Shown: positions 23,394 to 35,654, counted from the first letter of the stretch. The stretch: 64,000 nt of DNA from Zoroaster sp. YZ-2022 (GCA_029582265.1 CM055830.1:30669172-30733171), one strand, 5' to 3'. Numbers and translations: made by a program. Notes: generated by a model not told the origin, from the letters alone.

Positions 23394-24149
23394 CAATATA
23401 TACTGAGATGCAATAGAAACTTACCACTTGTTTTGGAATAGCATAAAATTGTAATGGTTCAAAATAAGACAACACAACAATTTGGATTAGAAATGTTGGC
23501 ATTTTATTGAGGAAATGTCCACGTTTTGTCCACTGTACTCGATCCCATCTGTATCCACTTCACCGCGAGTGCACATAATAATAATAATAATGTATAGATT
23601 TATATAGCGCACGTATCCACCAACTAAGTGGCGCTCAAGGCGCATTATATATTATTATCCCTGCTCATAAGGCTCATAAGGCTCATAAATCATTCCTGTA
23701 ACCATCTCAGCTCCCTGGGGAGTATACAGCTCAATTGCTGCCATTTCTAGCGCATAGAGAGCAAACCATCTCTGCCTTCACAGGTACCCATTTAACCCCT
23801 GGGTGGAGAGAAGCAATTATGGTTAAGTGTCTTGCTCAAGGACACAGGTGTCACGGCTGGGGCCCGAACCCACACTCCGCCGCTGGCAACACCAGAACTT
23901 GAGTTCAGTGCGCTAGACCGCTCAGCCACGACAATCCACTTTACGTGCATTATACAACACACGGGACCTACGGCTTTATGTCCCATCCGAAGGACGAAGC
24001 AATTATGGTTAAGTACCTTGCTCAAGGATACAAGTGTCACGACCGGGGCTCGAACCCACACCCTGCTGCTGGCAACACCAGAACTTGAGTTCGGTGCGCT
24101 TTAAGGTCGAAAAAGTAGTAAGTTTCTATTGCGTCTCAGTATATATATA
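23394..24149. mobile_element. Inverted-repeat-bounded segment containing a SINE
   Basis: TATACTGAGATGCAATAGAA plus ACTTACCAC at about 23399-23428 is matched in reverse complement at about 24114-24147 with a few mismatches. The termini could be the TIRs of a DNA element into which the SINE (23575-24101) inserted; about 150 bp of its interior remains on the left side. No target duplication was resolved. Confidence 0.6.
23575..24101 (-). mobile_element. Dimeric tRNA-Leu-like SINE
   Basis: On the minus strand it reads: a partial tRNA-like head (ACTCAAGTTCTGG, GGGTTCGAGCCCC), a linker with CCTTCGGATGGGAC and GGTCCCGTGTGTTGTATAAT, a second tRNA-like head, a CCTTGAGCAAGACACTTAAC body, and a 3' tail with GCGCTATATAAAT and repeated ATT. 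A- and B-box-like motifs mark both heads as derived from tRNA, most like tRNA-Leu with a long variable arm. The tail resembles CR1/L2 LINE 3' ends, the usual source of SINE mobilisation. Confidence 0.88.
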
Positions 24150-24164
24150 ACAATATGTTATGTT

Positions 24165-24775
24165 CAGTATTTCTCAGTGCAACAAGCTCCAACAGAATTT
24201 ACCATCTGTTGGATATTGTGGGCTTCAATGTGGTTCAATGGGTTTCTCAATGCAACAAGCTCCAACAGAATTTAATATCTGTTGGATATCATGGGCTTCA
24301 ATGTGGTTAGGGTTGCTTCAATGTGGTTAGGGTTTCTCAATGCAACAAGATCCTACAGATTTTAGTATCTGTTGGATATCGTGGGCTTCAATGTGGTTAG
24401 GGTTTCTCAATGCAACAAGATCCTACAGAATTTAGTATCTGTTGGATATCGTGGGCTTCAATGTGGTTAGGGTTGCTTCAATGTGGTTAGGGTTTCTCAA
24501 TGCAACAAGATCCTACAGATTTTAGTATCTGTTGGATATCGTGGGCTTCAATGTGGTTAGGGTTTCTCAATGCAACAAGATCCTACAGAATTTAGTATCT
24601 GTTGGATATCGTGGGCTTCAATGTGGTTAGGGTTTCTCAATGCAAGATACTACAGAATTTAATATCTGTTGGATATCGTGAGCTTCAATGTGGTTAGGGT
24701 TTCTCAATGCAACAAGATCCTACAAAATTTAATATCTGTTGGATATCGTGGGCTTCAATGTGGTTAGGTTTTTAC
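24165..24775. repeat. 70-bp minisatellite
   Basis: About eight or nine tandem units built from GGTTTCTCAATGCAACAAGA, TCCTACAGAATTTAGTATCT, GTTGGATATCGTGGGCTTCA and ATGTGGTTAG. Two units carry an extra 20-bp duplication of GCTTCAATGTGGTTAGGGTT. Most units differ by one to three bases, indicating recent homogenisation. Confidence 0.95.
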
Positions 24776-26286
24776 TGCATCCTTAGTATTTCCTATGGAC
24801 ACCCTCATGTTAAGATACTTTCCACTGTCAATCCCATGGTGTTTACTCAATTAAGCACTAATTAGGCACATGAAAAGGCAAACTAATTTACCAACGATTG
24901 ATTGACACAACAAAACAACTCCATGGTGAATGCTTAGCATAATATTTTCTTGCTAACTTGTGAAATACCCTTGAAATTGGTAAGCAGCGCTATGAAATTA
25001 GCGCCTAGACTACCGGATAGAGAGGTTCTATAACAGGATGTCCGATGTCTAGTGGTGTGACATTGAAACAGCTAGAAGTCCAAGCAACTATTTGCTTGGT
25101 AATTGGTGTGCTATTTGGCCACAGCTCATGCATGTACATGTATACAATGTCACTTCCACCAGAAGTAATTAAGCTATTGTTAGCTGTGCAGGATTAGCTT
25201 TTGGATGATAACCCTTATAATAATCACAGCATAACACTGTGTCTACATAAAGGTCAGAAGAGGAATGTGCGAGCATTGGTCTTTGTTGATGTGAGTTGGG
25301 GTATGTGTCTTAGACTCTCTCAGCATTAATTACATCGTACCAAGTGCTCTCTGCCTCTGGAGACATTTTGGCATCATTTATTCATAGGAATTCTAATGAT
25401 TTTAATCAACATCTCGCATCATTATTCTACAGGGGTGAGCAGGTGCAGAGTGGATGATGGCAAAGATATTCAAACTTTGGCAGCATCAAGTTACAAGATA
25501 AAACCAGGACTTTGTTATCCAGCATGTCTTGCCCTTTGAGCAGCTGGTTCAGATTCTAGATTAAAAATATCAAAATATTACTTAAAATTATCGTTCTGTA
25601 TATTTTGTTTTCTATTTTGTGTTATTTGAATTCCCAGAATATAGATATTGACAATGGAGAGATCGCTGCCTTTTCCTGTTCAAGTATCACATCAGGACCA
25701 GAAAGTCTCAGTGTTGTAACAGTCGAGTCTGGACTCAAATACACAATTCATGGTAGAGCCTTTTACTTCATTCTTGAATTGTTCTTAGATTTGAATAAAA
25801 GAACTCATAAAATCGGGCTGAGACCATTGTCAAATCTTGCTTAAATCATTCAAAAATAAATAAATAAAAAAAAAAATTAATAATAATATGCGAGTATTGG
25901 TTGAAGATACTAAATTGCAAAATTTGTAGTCATTGCATATATTTACAATCAAATGTAGACTTAGACATGGCACTGATTGTCTTATATCAGACTCAGACTA
26001 AGGACACTAAGGACAATGTGGACTTGATGTACAACATTGGTATATTTGTAAATTCATTCATTTCAACCTCTAGTTTTAAAGAAATATATATCATACAACT
26101 GATTTGAGGGGGGAAATTGCAATAGGTGGTAGCATTTTTGAAAGAAACAATGAAAAAAAAATTTCCCCCATGGTTTACAAAAAGTTCCTGTTTTCTTTAA
26201 GATCAAAGAAATTCATATGAAATAATTCTAGGGATAATTTTGAGCAAGTTTTTAGATGATTTGTTAATTTGATAGTTTGGTAATTA
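24776..26286. other. Non-coding sequence, no supported gene
   Basis: A 79-aa frame at 25605-25844 has mixed composition but no recognisable motif or clear splice sites. No repeats stand out. Confidence 0.4.
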
Positions 26287-26580
26287 TTAACCCTAACTCC
26301 CTAGGCCCATTTGCTTACACATAACCTAAATCCTTCAGTAGTAAAGCAAGCACATGACATGTACATGTATGCACACGTGTTTCTAATCTGTGATACATGT
26401 ACATGGCCAGGGACCTTCCCTGCATGCATGGAACAATAAACAGTGTCCATTGACCTTGCAATCACAACAAACATGGATGTACATGTACCATGGATAGGCA
26501 AGTATGCCTAATAACCTCAATCCTTCAAAATCCTTCACTTTAGCAGAGGATTTTGGAGGATTTGGGAAGGTTAGGGTTAA
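26287..26580. mobile_element. TTAACCCTAAC element, copy A4
   Basis: Begins TTAACCCTAACTCCCTAGGC and ends GGAAGGTTAGGGTTAA. At 294 bp it is the shortest intact copy, lacking the internal duplication of A1 and A3. The shared core (CTGTGATACATGTACATGGC, CCCTGCATGCATGGAACAAT, ACATGGATGTACATGTACCA) is nearly identical to the others. Confidence 0.88.
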
Positions 26581-28351
26581 TGTTGTATCTTCCCTTCAAG
26601 AGTTAAAGTTTAAAAAGTGTCGATCACTTGTTCTTTTCAAGTGAATCACAGAAGCAGTGATGCTGATGATTTTACAGGTCATCAAAGTCTTGAAAAGACT
26701 AGGAGGGATCTCACCTGTGAATGAAATGGCACAAAGATGCTCTAAATTAGTGGATGAGAAGTGGCTGTCTGTAATGAGCAAGGCTGCAGCATCAACTTAG
26801 ACTGATATTGTTAAGTCATGCGTGATCATTATTACAGCTCTCTGCGCCACCTGATCCATGGTTGGTTGAGAACACTTCTCAACGATGCATTATCTCAACA
26901 GTCTGACAACTGAGCGATTTTTTATTTTGTTAAGTTTTGTTGTTATTCCTTTCCTTTTCAAGATTGTTTATTTTTATTAATTTTTTGGCTCTATTTAGAT
27001 CCTTATCCTTTTTGTAATCTGTATTTCTTCATTTTCATTAGAAGGTAAGATGGGGGGGTCGGCTCTATTTTGTTCTTTATCCTTTTTGTCACCATTAATG
27101 AGAAAGCATTTTTTCCTTCAATTAATAGTCTTCTTCTTTTCTTCTTTATTCGTGTGGACAGATGTTTTTTATTTCTTCATTACATGTATTGCTTTCCTAT
27201 TACTTTCAAATTTGTTTACATTTCTCTTCCCGTTGTTCTTTTATTTCTCTCCCATCCAATATTCTTCATTACCATTTCTGCTTTTCTTTTTGTTATTTCT
27301 GTATAATTTTAGTTTTTAATTTGGCATTTGTTTGTAGTGAGAGTGTTTGACTGAGCTAAATCAACATGTTTTTTTTATAGGATTCACCCATAACTCAAAA
27401 GAGATTGCTTTTATTCATTCATTTTTATTTCTTCATTGTACAGTTTTCCACACGTTTTCTTACTGTTAATCTTAGAACTGTCAGTCTTACTCAAACGAGT
27501 ATGTATACCACTAGTTCTTCTGAAGTCAGGGGTCCATGAACATCTTTTGGATGTCTTTTGAGTGTTTGTCTGTTTGTTTGTTTCTGGTTGCCTTTCAGTG
27601 ACCTTTGACACCTTCCTCGGGTTCATGACACAAAATACCCCCAGCCTGCCTTAATACACCGTAATGGAATCAGTTGATCTTAAATTGAGCGTAGAATTTC
27701 GGTCATAAAATCCCGCTAACAGGATGATTTTCTTTTTCCATCAGATTATAGAATCAGAAGCAAAGATCTGCGGCCAATCTCACCTCACAGAGCTGATAAG
27801 GAACAAACCAAAAAACGCTCAGCAGACATACTTGCTAAGCGTGTTTTATAATTAACCAGCCACAAAATCCCTTCAGAGGGGGCTGTCTGTTTTACTTTGC
27901 TTGCTACACATAATTGACCAGTAGACAGTAGTAACTGGTCTCGCCCCCTTAGACAAGGGGGAATAACCAAATTGCAACAAATTGCAACAGATTGTCAGCA
28001 TATTCATGAAGATGTACAACTTTTTATGCATAATTGAGTGCCTACTTGTTCTCATTGATGAAAACATGTTATGGGCATTTTCCTTCACTTGCCTTAGATT
28101 TGGGTGGTCATGTGAAGTGTATTAGGCGCTGTGATTGGCCACCATTTATAAATTGGCCCCCGTTTGTAAAAAAAAAAAAAAAGAAATATGTGCTCGTGTC
28201 AAGCTTGTCGGAAATAACTGCCCCTCATTTTACGCATATTACACACGCATAGCAAATCTGATCGTCAAGAAGTGATTTTGATAGACAGCTATCAAGTGGC
28301 AACATTTTCTACTTAGCAACTATATTAAACCTACCCCATGTTTGATCAACG
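26581..28351. other. Non-coding sequence, T-rich in part
   Basis: 26930-27330 is strongly T-rich on the plus strand and gives several overlapping hydrophobic frames of no significance. About 28110-28150 shares GGCGCTGTGATTGGCCA with 17281-17297. No exon is supported. Confidence 0.4.
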
Positions 28352-28511
28352 CCCAATTGCACAGAGCTGCTTAACAGATAATATTGCTTCGCAAAATTAA
28401 CCTGCCAGAAGCAATACACACTGCATGACAATTTGGCCGGTAACCTATTTTTGCTAAGCATAACTTTTCGGTGATCAGCAAATTTGTGTGCAGCTCTATA
28501 AAATTGGTCCC
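28352..28511. repeat. Repeat family E, copy 2 (TIR-like ends)
   Basis: Begins CCAATTGCACAGAGCTGCTT and ends GCAGCTCTATAAAATTGG, imperfect inverted ends of about 18 bp. The 160-bp interior is non-coding. Related but diverged sequence lies near 23110, 35690 and 49020. Likely a MITE. Confidence 0.7.
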
Positions 28512-29195
28512 AGGTGGCTTGGATAGGCTGCAGACAACCAAGAGTAATGAACCTTCATGTGCTGACTGACTTGAAAGATCTCATGATCAAACTTAAAATC
28601 ATGAAATATCAGGTGGCTGTGAACCATTACTTTGAAAACACTTATCTCGGTTGAAATGGATCACAGATTAGGAACTGTATACTAACAGCTTGAAGCTGTG
28701 TTGAAATGCTACCCACTTAAACAGTATTTATAGTCAAGTTGTTATTGTTACACTAAATCCTTTTTTGAAGCTGTTTATGGGTTAATAAGTAACATTATGG
28801 CTATTTTACTTGACTAATTTACATGCAAATAAAACCAAACTTGACCTTTTTCTAAAATAATTTACAAAACTCTACATAAATTAGTGATTTTCTTATAAAA
28901 GAGCTTTCACAAGTGTTCTCAGTCACACAAGCCTTCATTGAGCTAAAACAATCAGGGTTGCTATCTACATAATTTTCCATTCTGAAGTTAACATGATAAA
29001 GATCATGTTTGTTTTCTTGTCTCTGCATGTGTAATGAATTTAAGTTTTAATTAATGTGTACTTAACACTTTCAGTAACACCCACAAAAATGCACTAGTAG
29101 TTTTGGGGGGTTTCAATTAGACAAGCTTGCTTTTTGGAGACCTCCCCATCTTAAAAACCCTCATCTTATTTCTAAAAGGAAACATAATTTTTGCA
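28512..29195. other. Unassigned non-coding sequence
   Basis: No gene or repeat is recognised. Confidence 0.4.
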
Positions 29196-29435
29196 TATGT
29201 GACCTGCTCTCATAAAATATGTGAAGTCAGCCAATTTTCAAAATTGAAATTTTTGTATTTCCAAATTCGGAAGAAAAGAGCTTTCCGACAGTACCAAACA
29301 CTTGGGTTACACTTGTCATTCAAATCTGTAAAAGGTTTACAAATTCGTAAATTTGAAATATATTTTTTGGAAGTCCATACTAGCAAATAGCATTGTACAA
29401 GACTTTAAGCTCATATTTTTGTAACAGGTCACATA
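29196..29435. mobile_element. TIR element (TATGTGAC family), copy 2
   Basis: Starts TATGTGACCTGCTCTCATAA and ends AACAGGTCACATA. The inverted ends are shorter than in copy 1 (about 12 bp clear). The interior shares AAGAAAAGAGCTTTCCGAC and CCAAACACTT-like words with 36509-36859. An 87-aa frame across it is not a gene. Confidence 0.72.
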
Positions 29436-29510
29436 TTGTAATGATTGAGTGGACAATGAATTAAACTGATGAACTGTATGAATGTAAAGTACAGGCCACT
29501 TTAAAGGGGC

Positions 29511-29697
29511 AGTATCGTCACCATCAACAGGGCATGGAATCGGAATGCTAGTTTTAGATTAACTCAGTGACTGACAATAATACCCCACATGATAAGATCA
29601 TATTACTATTGCTGCTGAACAAATGAGCCAGTAATTGTTAGTCACTAGGACACCGATTATCTGACCATGACAATACTGTCCCTTTAAATGAACATTT
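29511..29697. mobile_element. TTAA-AGGGACARTATC element, copy C2
   Basis: Begins TTAAAGGGGCAGTATCGTCA and ends ATGACAATACTGTCCCTTTAA. It contains ATCAACAGGGCATGGAATCG and CATGATAAGATCATATTACT as in C1. 187 bp, non-coding, both TTAA boundaries intact. Confidence 0.85.
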
Positions 29698-29814
29698 TTC
29701 TCAGGAAGACTGGCAAACTATACTACTGTACGTAATACCAACTAGCCAGAGTATAACCAATGTGTTATTCTTTGAAAAACAGAATGTCCAAAAGTGTAAC
29801 TTACAATACTTTTG

Positions 29815-30143
29815 TATGTGTATTTTTTTATTTTTTTTTATTTTTTTGCCAACAGGGAAATACCTGATACTTGATATGTGTACACATGGACCAAATTTCC
29901 CTTATACAAAGTATGGTGGCTAAGAGTGGCCTCACAAATCAGACAAGCATTCATACCCCTATTTATTTGTTTAAAACACAGCACGGCAGAATTCCAATTG
30001 ATCCAGCAATTTTGGGTGCAATTGGACATTGTTTCATAGCAACAAAAAAAAGAAAAAAAGAAAATTAAAAATGCCGATGCACAGGTCTGAGGTGACACGT
30101 GCGGACACCAGGAACTGGAGAGCTTTTTTGTTGTTGGCCTAAG
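29815..30143 (+). repeat. Dispersed repeat family D, copy 3
   Basis: Carries GGGAAATACCTGATAC, ACAAAGTATGGTGGCTAAGA, GGCCTCACAAATCAGACAAG, AACACAGCACGGCAGAATTC and AAAAATGCCGATGCACAGG. Same orientation as the copies at 15745 and 16655. Confidence 0.75.
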
Positions 30144-30864
30144 TAGAAATAAAACAGGGTGCCTATTTAGCAAATAGAGCATCCAAAAGACAGCCAAAGT
30201 TATTGCTAACTAACACTACATGCTACTAGCAATGACCTAGATTGAAATGTGACACATTCAATCGAACTGAAGATGCACCTTTCATTCTTGAAAATCAAAA
30301 TTACCCTTCCCCCAGTTCTTCCAATCATAACAATAATTTGCTCATGATCGTTAGACGCCTAAGGGGCCCTCTTACTCTATCTGTTGAAGTCAAGATCATG
30401 TCCCCATGGGTGAACATCAAAATTATATCAACCTGTATATTATGTGAAGTGCATATGGAAATAAATGTGTAATAAATTGGATTGAATTGAAATGGAGGAA
30501 AATGGCTTGGTATAATTTAAATCTTTGATTTGATTTTTACCCTTATGCCCTTGCCCTTATATATGAAGCACTGTGTACTCGGTGCTTTCCGAGTGTCTTT
30601 AGGAAATACTCCACAGACGACTCGGGCGGGATTGAAACCCTTGACCTCCTGCTAATTACTAATACAATAGGCCAGTTTAGAATCCTACATGTATAGGTAC
30701 CTTAATTTGTATTATTTGATTTCAATCAATTTGTGTATTAATTAATGAGTGTGGTCTTCCTTTATTGAGCAGAAGGTACAATATCAGTAAGCAATAACCT
30801 GAATCTTTCACAGGTTGGTTGTGTATCGTGTTCATACTATGTTATTAGAGCACATTACGTAATG
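30144..30864. other. Unassigned sequence with a possible tRNA-like fragment
   Basis: About 30600-30665 contains, on the minus strand, GGGTTTCAATCCCGCCCGAG, which resembles a B-box/T-arm of a tRNA-derived SINE. No matching A-box was confirmed. Otherwise nothing is recognised. Confidence 0.3.
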
Positions 30865-32604
30865 CAGGGCTCGATTTAGACACTAGCCCGGCGTACAAAC
30901 ACTAGTCAAGAGTGCCGCGGGCTAGTCAAACTTGCTTCTGGGTAGCCCGGCCGGGCTAGTCAAAAATTAACAACTTACCTTTGTAATTTTCTAGCTGTTA
31001 TGTGATATTTGATTTTTAATATGTGAATAAAACAAAAATAAACTTCAATGTTGGAGTGTTAATTGTCGTTAATTTTGTCAGTCATTACTCATTACTGACT
31101 CATGTTTTGGTTTGACGTTAATGACCGGTCCTACAACATCGAGCATGTCGAGAGCGTGCGGGACGAGTGTGTATGCATGGGCATACAATTAACGACGTTA
31201 CAGTACACATACGACATGCACACACACACAGCTAGCTCCACGATCACTGAATCAAGTGAAGCGATTTCTGTATCGCATCGCAAAATGCGATGTAATTTGG
31301 GCTATCTGCGATGGAATTTCAAACAATGTATCGCAGATTTTGCGATACAAATTTCGACAGATTTATAAACATTTTTGAAATCATATTCACAAACCTTTCC
31401 CGAAATTTCCGACCAAAATATATCGAGCTATCCGTCACGACTGGGTTTGTTTCCGTGTGTCCATACCACGCCGGGGGTACGTCCATGCGACATACGTACC
31501 CGTGTTCAACGATGACTTCACGCCGACGCAACGGTGTTGATGCAACAGTAAACACAACTTTATTTTCCAGCAATCCGTAAAGGTTTTTTTCCGCAATGCC
31601 TAAAATTCTATGTGCATGCATTATTTTTCTGCTGATGAATTAACTACGAGCGAAATTCCCGAAATGGAAAACACGCAACAACCGCCCAGTTTTTTTTTGC
31701 TTCGCACATGTTTATTTTTTCTTCTCCTGAGTTTGGGGGTTGGAACATTGAGCAATTGAGCCACCCCCTATACACAATAGTACCGTGTTCAGTGCAGTTG
31801 ACATGTGCACTTTCATACGATCACTACGGCTGTATTCAAAAAACTCTAGAAACGTTACCGTAACTTCGTTTTATAATCAAAGTTTTGAAAATTAACAAAA
31901 TGAGCATTCATTTATATATGTAGTGGTGAGATTTAGAATCATTTCGGCACACAATATGATTGCGTTTTCAACCACTCATTTTCCTGACGAATTTTTAATA
32001 ATCAAAATCAAGCTTGATCAAGTAACGTTACACTCGGCGAAATTCACTTTGAAAAGCAACCGAACATGTCGCAGTCTGTAATTTGTTTTCGTGATATTGC
32101 CTCTGTTTTAGCGATCGATAATAATGTAAACAAAAAAAGAAAATGGACGGAGGACTAACTTTCATGAATGATTGCAATTTGGCGAAATAACGGTTACACG
32201 TGAGGTTTTTTTTACCACCTGTGGCTCAATTTCCGGACACTAAAAATTATTATTTCTGGTAAAATTTGGACATTCATATTATGAACCAAACGACAGTAAA
32301 GCCTTTAAAAAAAAAAACCTTTACCTATGCACACTACATACACTGTACTGTAATTTTAAGCATTTTAAATTTGCTATACAAAATTCACAGATTGCTATAC
32401 AAAAAAATTATTTTGCTATGCAAATTCAGTTTTTGCATCGCAGTTTTGCTATGCAAAATTTTTGAACGAAATCGTTCCCTTTACTCTGTTAGTTTCCCGT
32501 GTGGTGTAAATGGTCGGGCTAGTGAAAATTTGTGAGGGCTAGTCAAAAATACATCTGACTAGCCCGGTGGTCTAGTCAGGAAAAAAAAGTTAGCGCAAGC
32601 CCTG
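30865..32604. mobile_element. hAT-like non-autonomous DNA transposon
   Basis: Starts CAGGGCTCGATTTAGACACT and ends TTAGCGCAAGCCCTG, with CAGGGCTYG inverted ends. GTAATGC occurs at both junctions (30859-30865, 32604-32610), consistent with a 7-8-bp target duplication as in hAT elements. Subterminal GGGCTAGTCA words cluster at both ends, typical of transposase-binding repeats. The 1.7-kb interior includes atypical CpG-bearing sequence with TGCGAT/ATCGCA palindromes (31265-31340, 32390-32460) but no transposase frame. The overlapping frames at 31102-31621 have no recognisable domain. Confidence 0.85.
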
Positions 32605-34091
32605 TAATGCCTTTGTAACAAATGGGTTTGTAATCATATGGGCGTGGCTACTATACATGTACATTATCATAATGCATTAGAGCATGACACTGTTTTCATA
32701 ATTATCACTCGCCAAAGGCACCAAAATAAGTGAGTCGATGAAGGAAACGAATGTTGATTCTTAATTAAAGGCAAAGAAAAAAAAAATTAATAAATTTAAA
32801 AAAATTGTATGTAGCAACAATCCCAGTGCCTCCCTATGAGAGTTTTAAACAGGACAAAATATTGCTTTAAATCTGTCAAAAGGAGAACTAACTAGGTAAG
32901 AGTGACCTCAGTTAACTGGTATTCACAGGGTATTCTAAAGCCTTTGAAAATTGCAGTGCGTGATCGTGGCTTTCGTAAATAACTTTTGGGTTGACCACTG
33001 AAGCAGAAAATCCATTTAAGAGGATCATCTCGGCAAAAAATGCATTGAAAACCGTCTTTAATCCATTCTCTGGTTTGGTCAAATCATGCCATGAAGCATT
33101 GTAAACATGCTGAAATTCTTATTACACCCTTAATTAGCCAATTTGGATACGGTATTGCGCTTCCATACAAAAGAATAGGAAGTATTGCTTACAAGTCACA
33201 TCAGTTCACAGAGCAACGAATTGTACTTTTATTTTTGACTAAGTGCATTGATCTTTGGCCCAACGTTATTAGTGATCAATCCTCCATTGAATGTTATCTG
33301 GTATAAGGGTACAACCCTTAAAGATAACAGCCACAATATTTTTATGAAATGCATCCGGTTTCCTTCAAAAGTATGTGACAAACTCATGACATTATCACAA
33401 CATTCCTCAGCGGTGACAAGACAAGCGAACCCTAAATTTGGCCACACTAATTGGAACCCAATTTCCATAAAAGGCTAAACACATGGTGGTGACAAACCAC
33501 AAGCAAGTTCCAAGCCTTACGGAATGGCATTTTGACTGAGGACGGAACCATTTGTAAAGATATTGTAAACCTGTGTCCTACATTCATGTCAGCCTTTAAT
33601 CTGAATATCACAGTGAAGAATACAATCTGGGCTCGAGTTCAAACAACTATTTCAAATCACACTGGGTTGATAAACATGTAGTTCGCAGTTCTCATATTTC
33701 GCTACAAATACTTTTTCCAAACTTCCAAAAATACTGAACACGTCTATCTTTATGCTTCCTAGGTTTCATCAGACTTAAGTGAGGTACAATACAATGCATA
33801 TCTGCTGCTTACATGAGCCTTTGAGAGCCCTACTGCAAGACACTTGGTGCATTTTCATTACTGGAGGGCTGCTTATTGCTCATGCCAGGCTGTGGATGTT
33901 TGGTTCCAAATATTATTCGTGCTTTCCTCCTCCGTAGTCCCAATTCCTGGGAACGGGTTGACTACATAAGTACAATATGCTCAGAGAGGAGATGCCTTTA
34001 TGATTTCATTGTCAAAAATTAATAACAATCGCTAAAATTAATCCATCTGGGGTATTTAATGATTTTTTTTTTAAATGGGAAGTGAACTTAC
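32605..34091 (-). other. Putative RBMS intron, downstream side
   Basis: Non-coding sequence following the splice donor at 34086-34091. The A-rich tract at 32770-32810 is the only repeat noticed. No further RRM exon was recognised. Confidence 0.5.
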
Positions 34092-34303
34092 TGATGACAC
34101 AGGCTGACAAGGTTCTCATCTGTCGTGTTTGTGGGAAGGCCTCTAATGTACAGATTTGTCTTGCTGAGTTTGTCATTGCCATAACTACTTTGCGATGACT
34201 GGGAGTGGGGGGAATGTTGCTGACTGGAAGAGCCGGAACTACCTGCCGAGCCTGTGTTGCTGGCCGGACTTGGTGGGGGCATTGTCCTGACTGGTGGGTA
34301 CGT
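34092..34303 (-). CDS. RBMS: RBMS-family RNA-binding protein, internal exon (start of RRM1)
   Basis: A 212-bp exon read on the minus strand. It is preceded by a pyrimidine tract and acceptor (TTTCCCCTTACAG) and followed by donor GTAAGT. It encodes 70 full codons plus two bases: a Pro/Ser/Gly/Gln-rich linker (about residues 8-47), then DKLSKTNLYIRGLPTNTTDE. LYIRGL (exon residues 51-56) is the RNP2 strand of an RRM. The SKTNLYIRGLP...TTD..LV.LC pattern is characteristic of RBMS1/2/3 (MSSP), single-stranded DNA/RNA-binding proteins. The ATG at 34280-34282 is in frame but internal, since the frame is open from the acceptor. The rest of RRM1 and RRM2 must lie further left, outside what I can recognise. 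Which vertebrate paralogue it matches cannot be said. Confidence 0.92.
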
Positions 34304-35287
34304 CTGTAAGGGGAAACAGTAAAATGAGAGAAATGTTACTTTTGTTGGCTACGCCTGTAATGATATTTTGCAACTCATCATGGCACCCAATTTTAATCCC
34401 AATGGTTATTTTGTTTTATTTGATTGGAGAATAAAATGCACTGAGTAGCGTGTGAAGCATGTGTTGACATGCAAAACCTCACACGTTGTCAGAATACCTA
34501 CATATTTTTTTCAAGTCTGATCCAGTGCAATGATGCATAACCTCTTGCTCCACATTTGGCCAATTTCAGCATAATTTTGAAACTACATGCAAGCCCAGGA
34601 ATATGTATACCCTACAGACTTTATATTATATTTAACCCACTTTCTTCTCGGGTAGTAACGAGAAACAGATCCCTGACATGAACAATAGAGCCCTCTTCAC
34701 ACTGTTAAATATTACTTTCGAGATCCCTCAAGGTGTGGTTACAATTTCTAAGAATTAGGTCACAAAATAATAGAATAGGACTAGGTAATTCCTTTAAGAT
34801 TAAAATACATACAGCTCAACATCCCACGAGTGAAAATGAGTCCAAACATTCACTATGTACAGGAAATGAGATCAGAGATCAGAGAGCTGGACTAGAGGGA
34901 CCACGGAGCACAAATTACTCTGGTGCTAACCTTAGAATCTAGCATACTATTTTAGGGTATCATGCATGAGCTGTGCATGAGGACACTTGTTTATAGATTA
35001 CTACTAATCAGTAGGGCAATGACAGTGCGATGCATTAAAGGAACAACAGGTGCTCGGTTTGTTGATTATTGTTTTCAAATGTCCTCGGTTGAAAAACAGG
35101 TACAACTCAAATGGGAAATGCCTTAAAAAAAGTCCATTTTGTAGAAAACAATTCCACTTTGAGGTGCAACAGATTAAAGGAAAGACATGTACTTAGCTAA
35201 TAAAAATATTAAAACCAATTAAATATAATTTTTTTAACTAACTACAAAATGAAAAATTATAAAACAGAAATTTGCCTATTACCTTGC
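34304..35287 (-). other. Putative RBMS intron, upstream side
   Basis: Non-coding sequence before the RBMS acceptor. No gene or named repeat is recognised. Confidence 0.5.
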
Positions 35288-35654
35288 TTAACCCTCCTAT
35301 TTCTGGTACCTTTTTCATACAAGTTGATGCACCATTTGAAACCATTCGCTTTTGTGGTTTTGAATGGTGAAATAACTGTACAGTATTGATTCCCCCAAAT
35401 GGTTTTGAATGGTAGGTCAGCTAAACCTTGTTTGGATCTTTCCAAATGGTAGTACAGCTAATACAAAACCTTGTTTGGATACTTCTAAGTGGTGAATCAA
35501 TGGACCCTCTATGCATTTGAATGGATTTGAATGGTAGTAAAGCTTGCTACCAACACTGTTCAAATGGTATCACCATGTGTGTACAAAACCAATGGGCATT
35601 TTTGAAAGTGGAAATTTTGAATGGTTTCAAATGGTCTATCAGTAGGAGGGTTAA
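35288..35654. mobile_element. TTAACCCTCCTA element with AATGGT-rich interior (B3)
   Basis: Begins TTAACCCTCCTATTTCTGG and ends CAGTAGGAGGGTTAA, the same 12-bp terminus as B1 and B2, but the interior is different. It is saturated with AATGGT/ACCATT words (about ten, mostly as TTTGAATGGT or CAAATGGT) and has two copies of AAACCTTGTTTGGAT. 367 bp, non-coding. Confidence 0.87.

Noticed and set aside
24165..24775. CRISPR-like array or telomeric repeat
   Set aside because: Units are contiguous 70-bp tandem copies without spacers, in a eukaryotic intron. The TTAGGG word occurs once per unit and not in tandem.
27050..27350. Membrane protein frames
   Set aside because: Phe/Leu-rich frames in three registers at once are simply a consequence of T-rich DNA.
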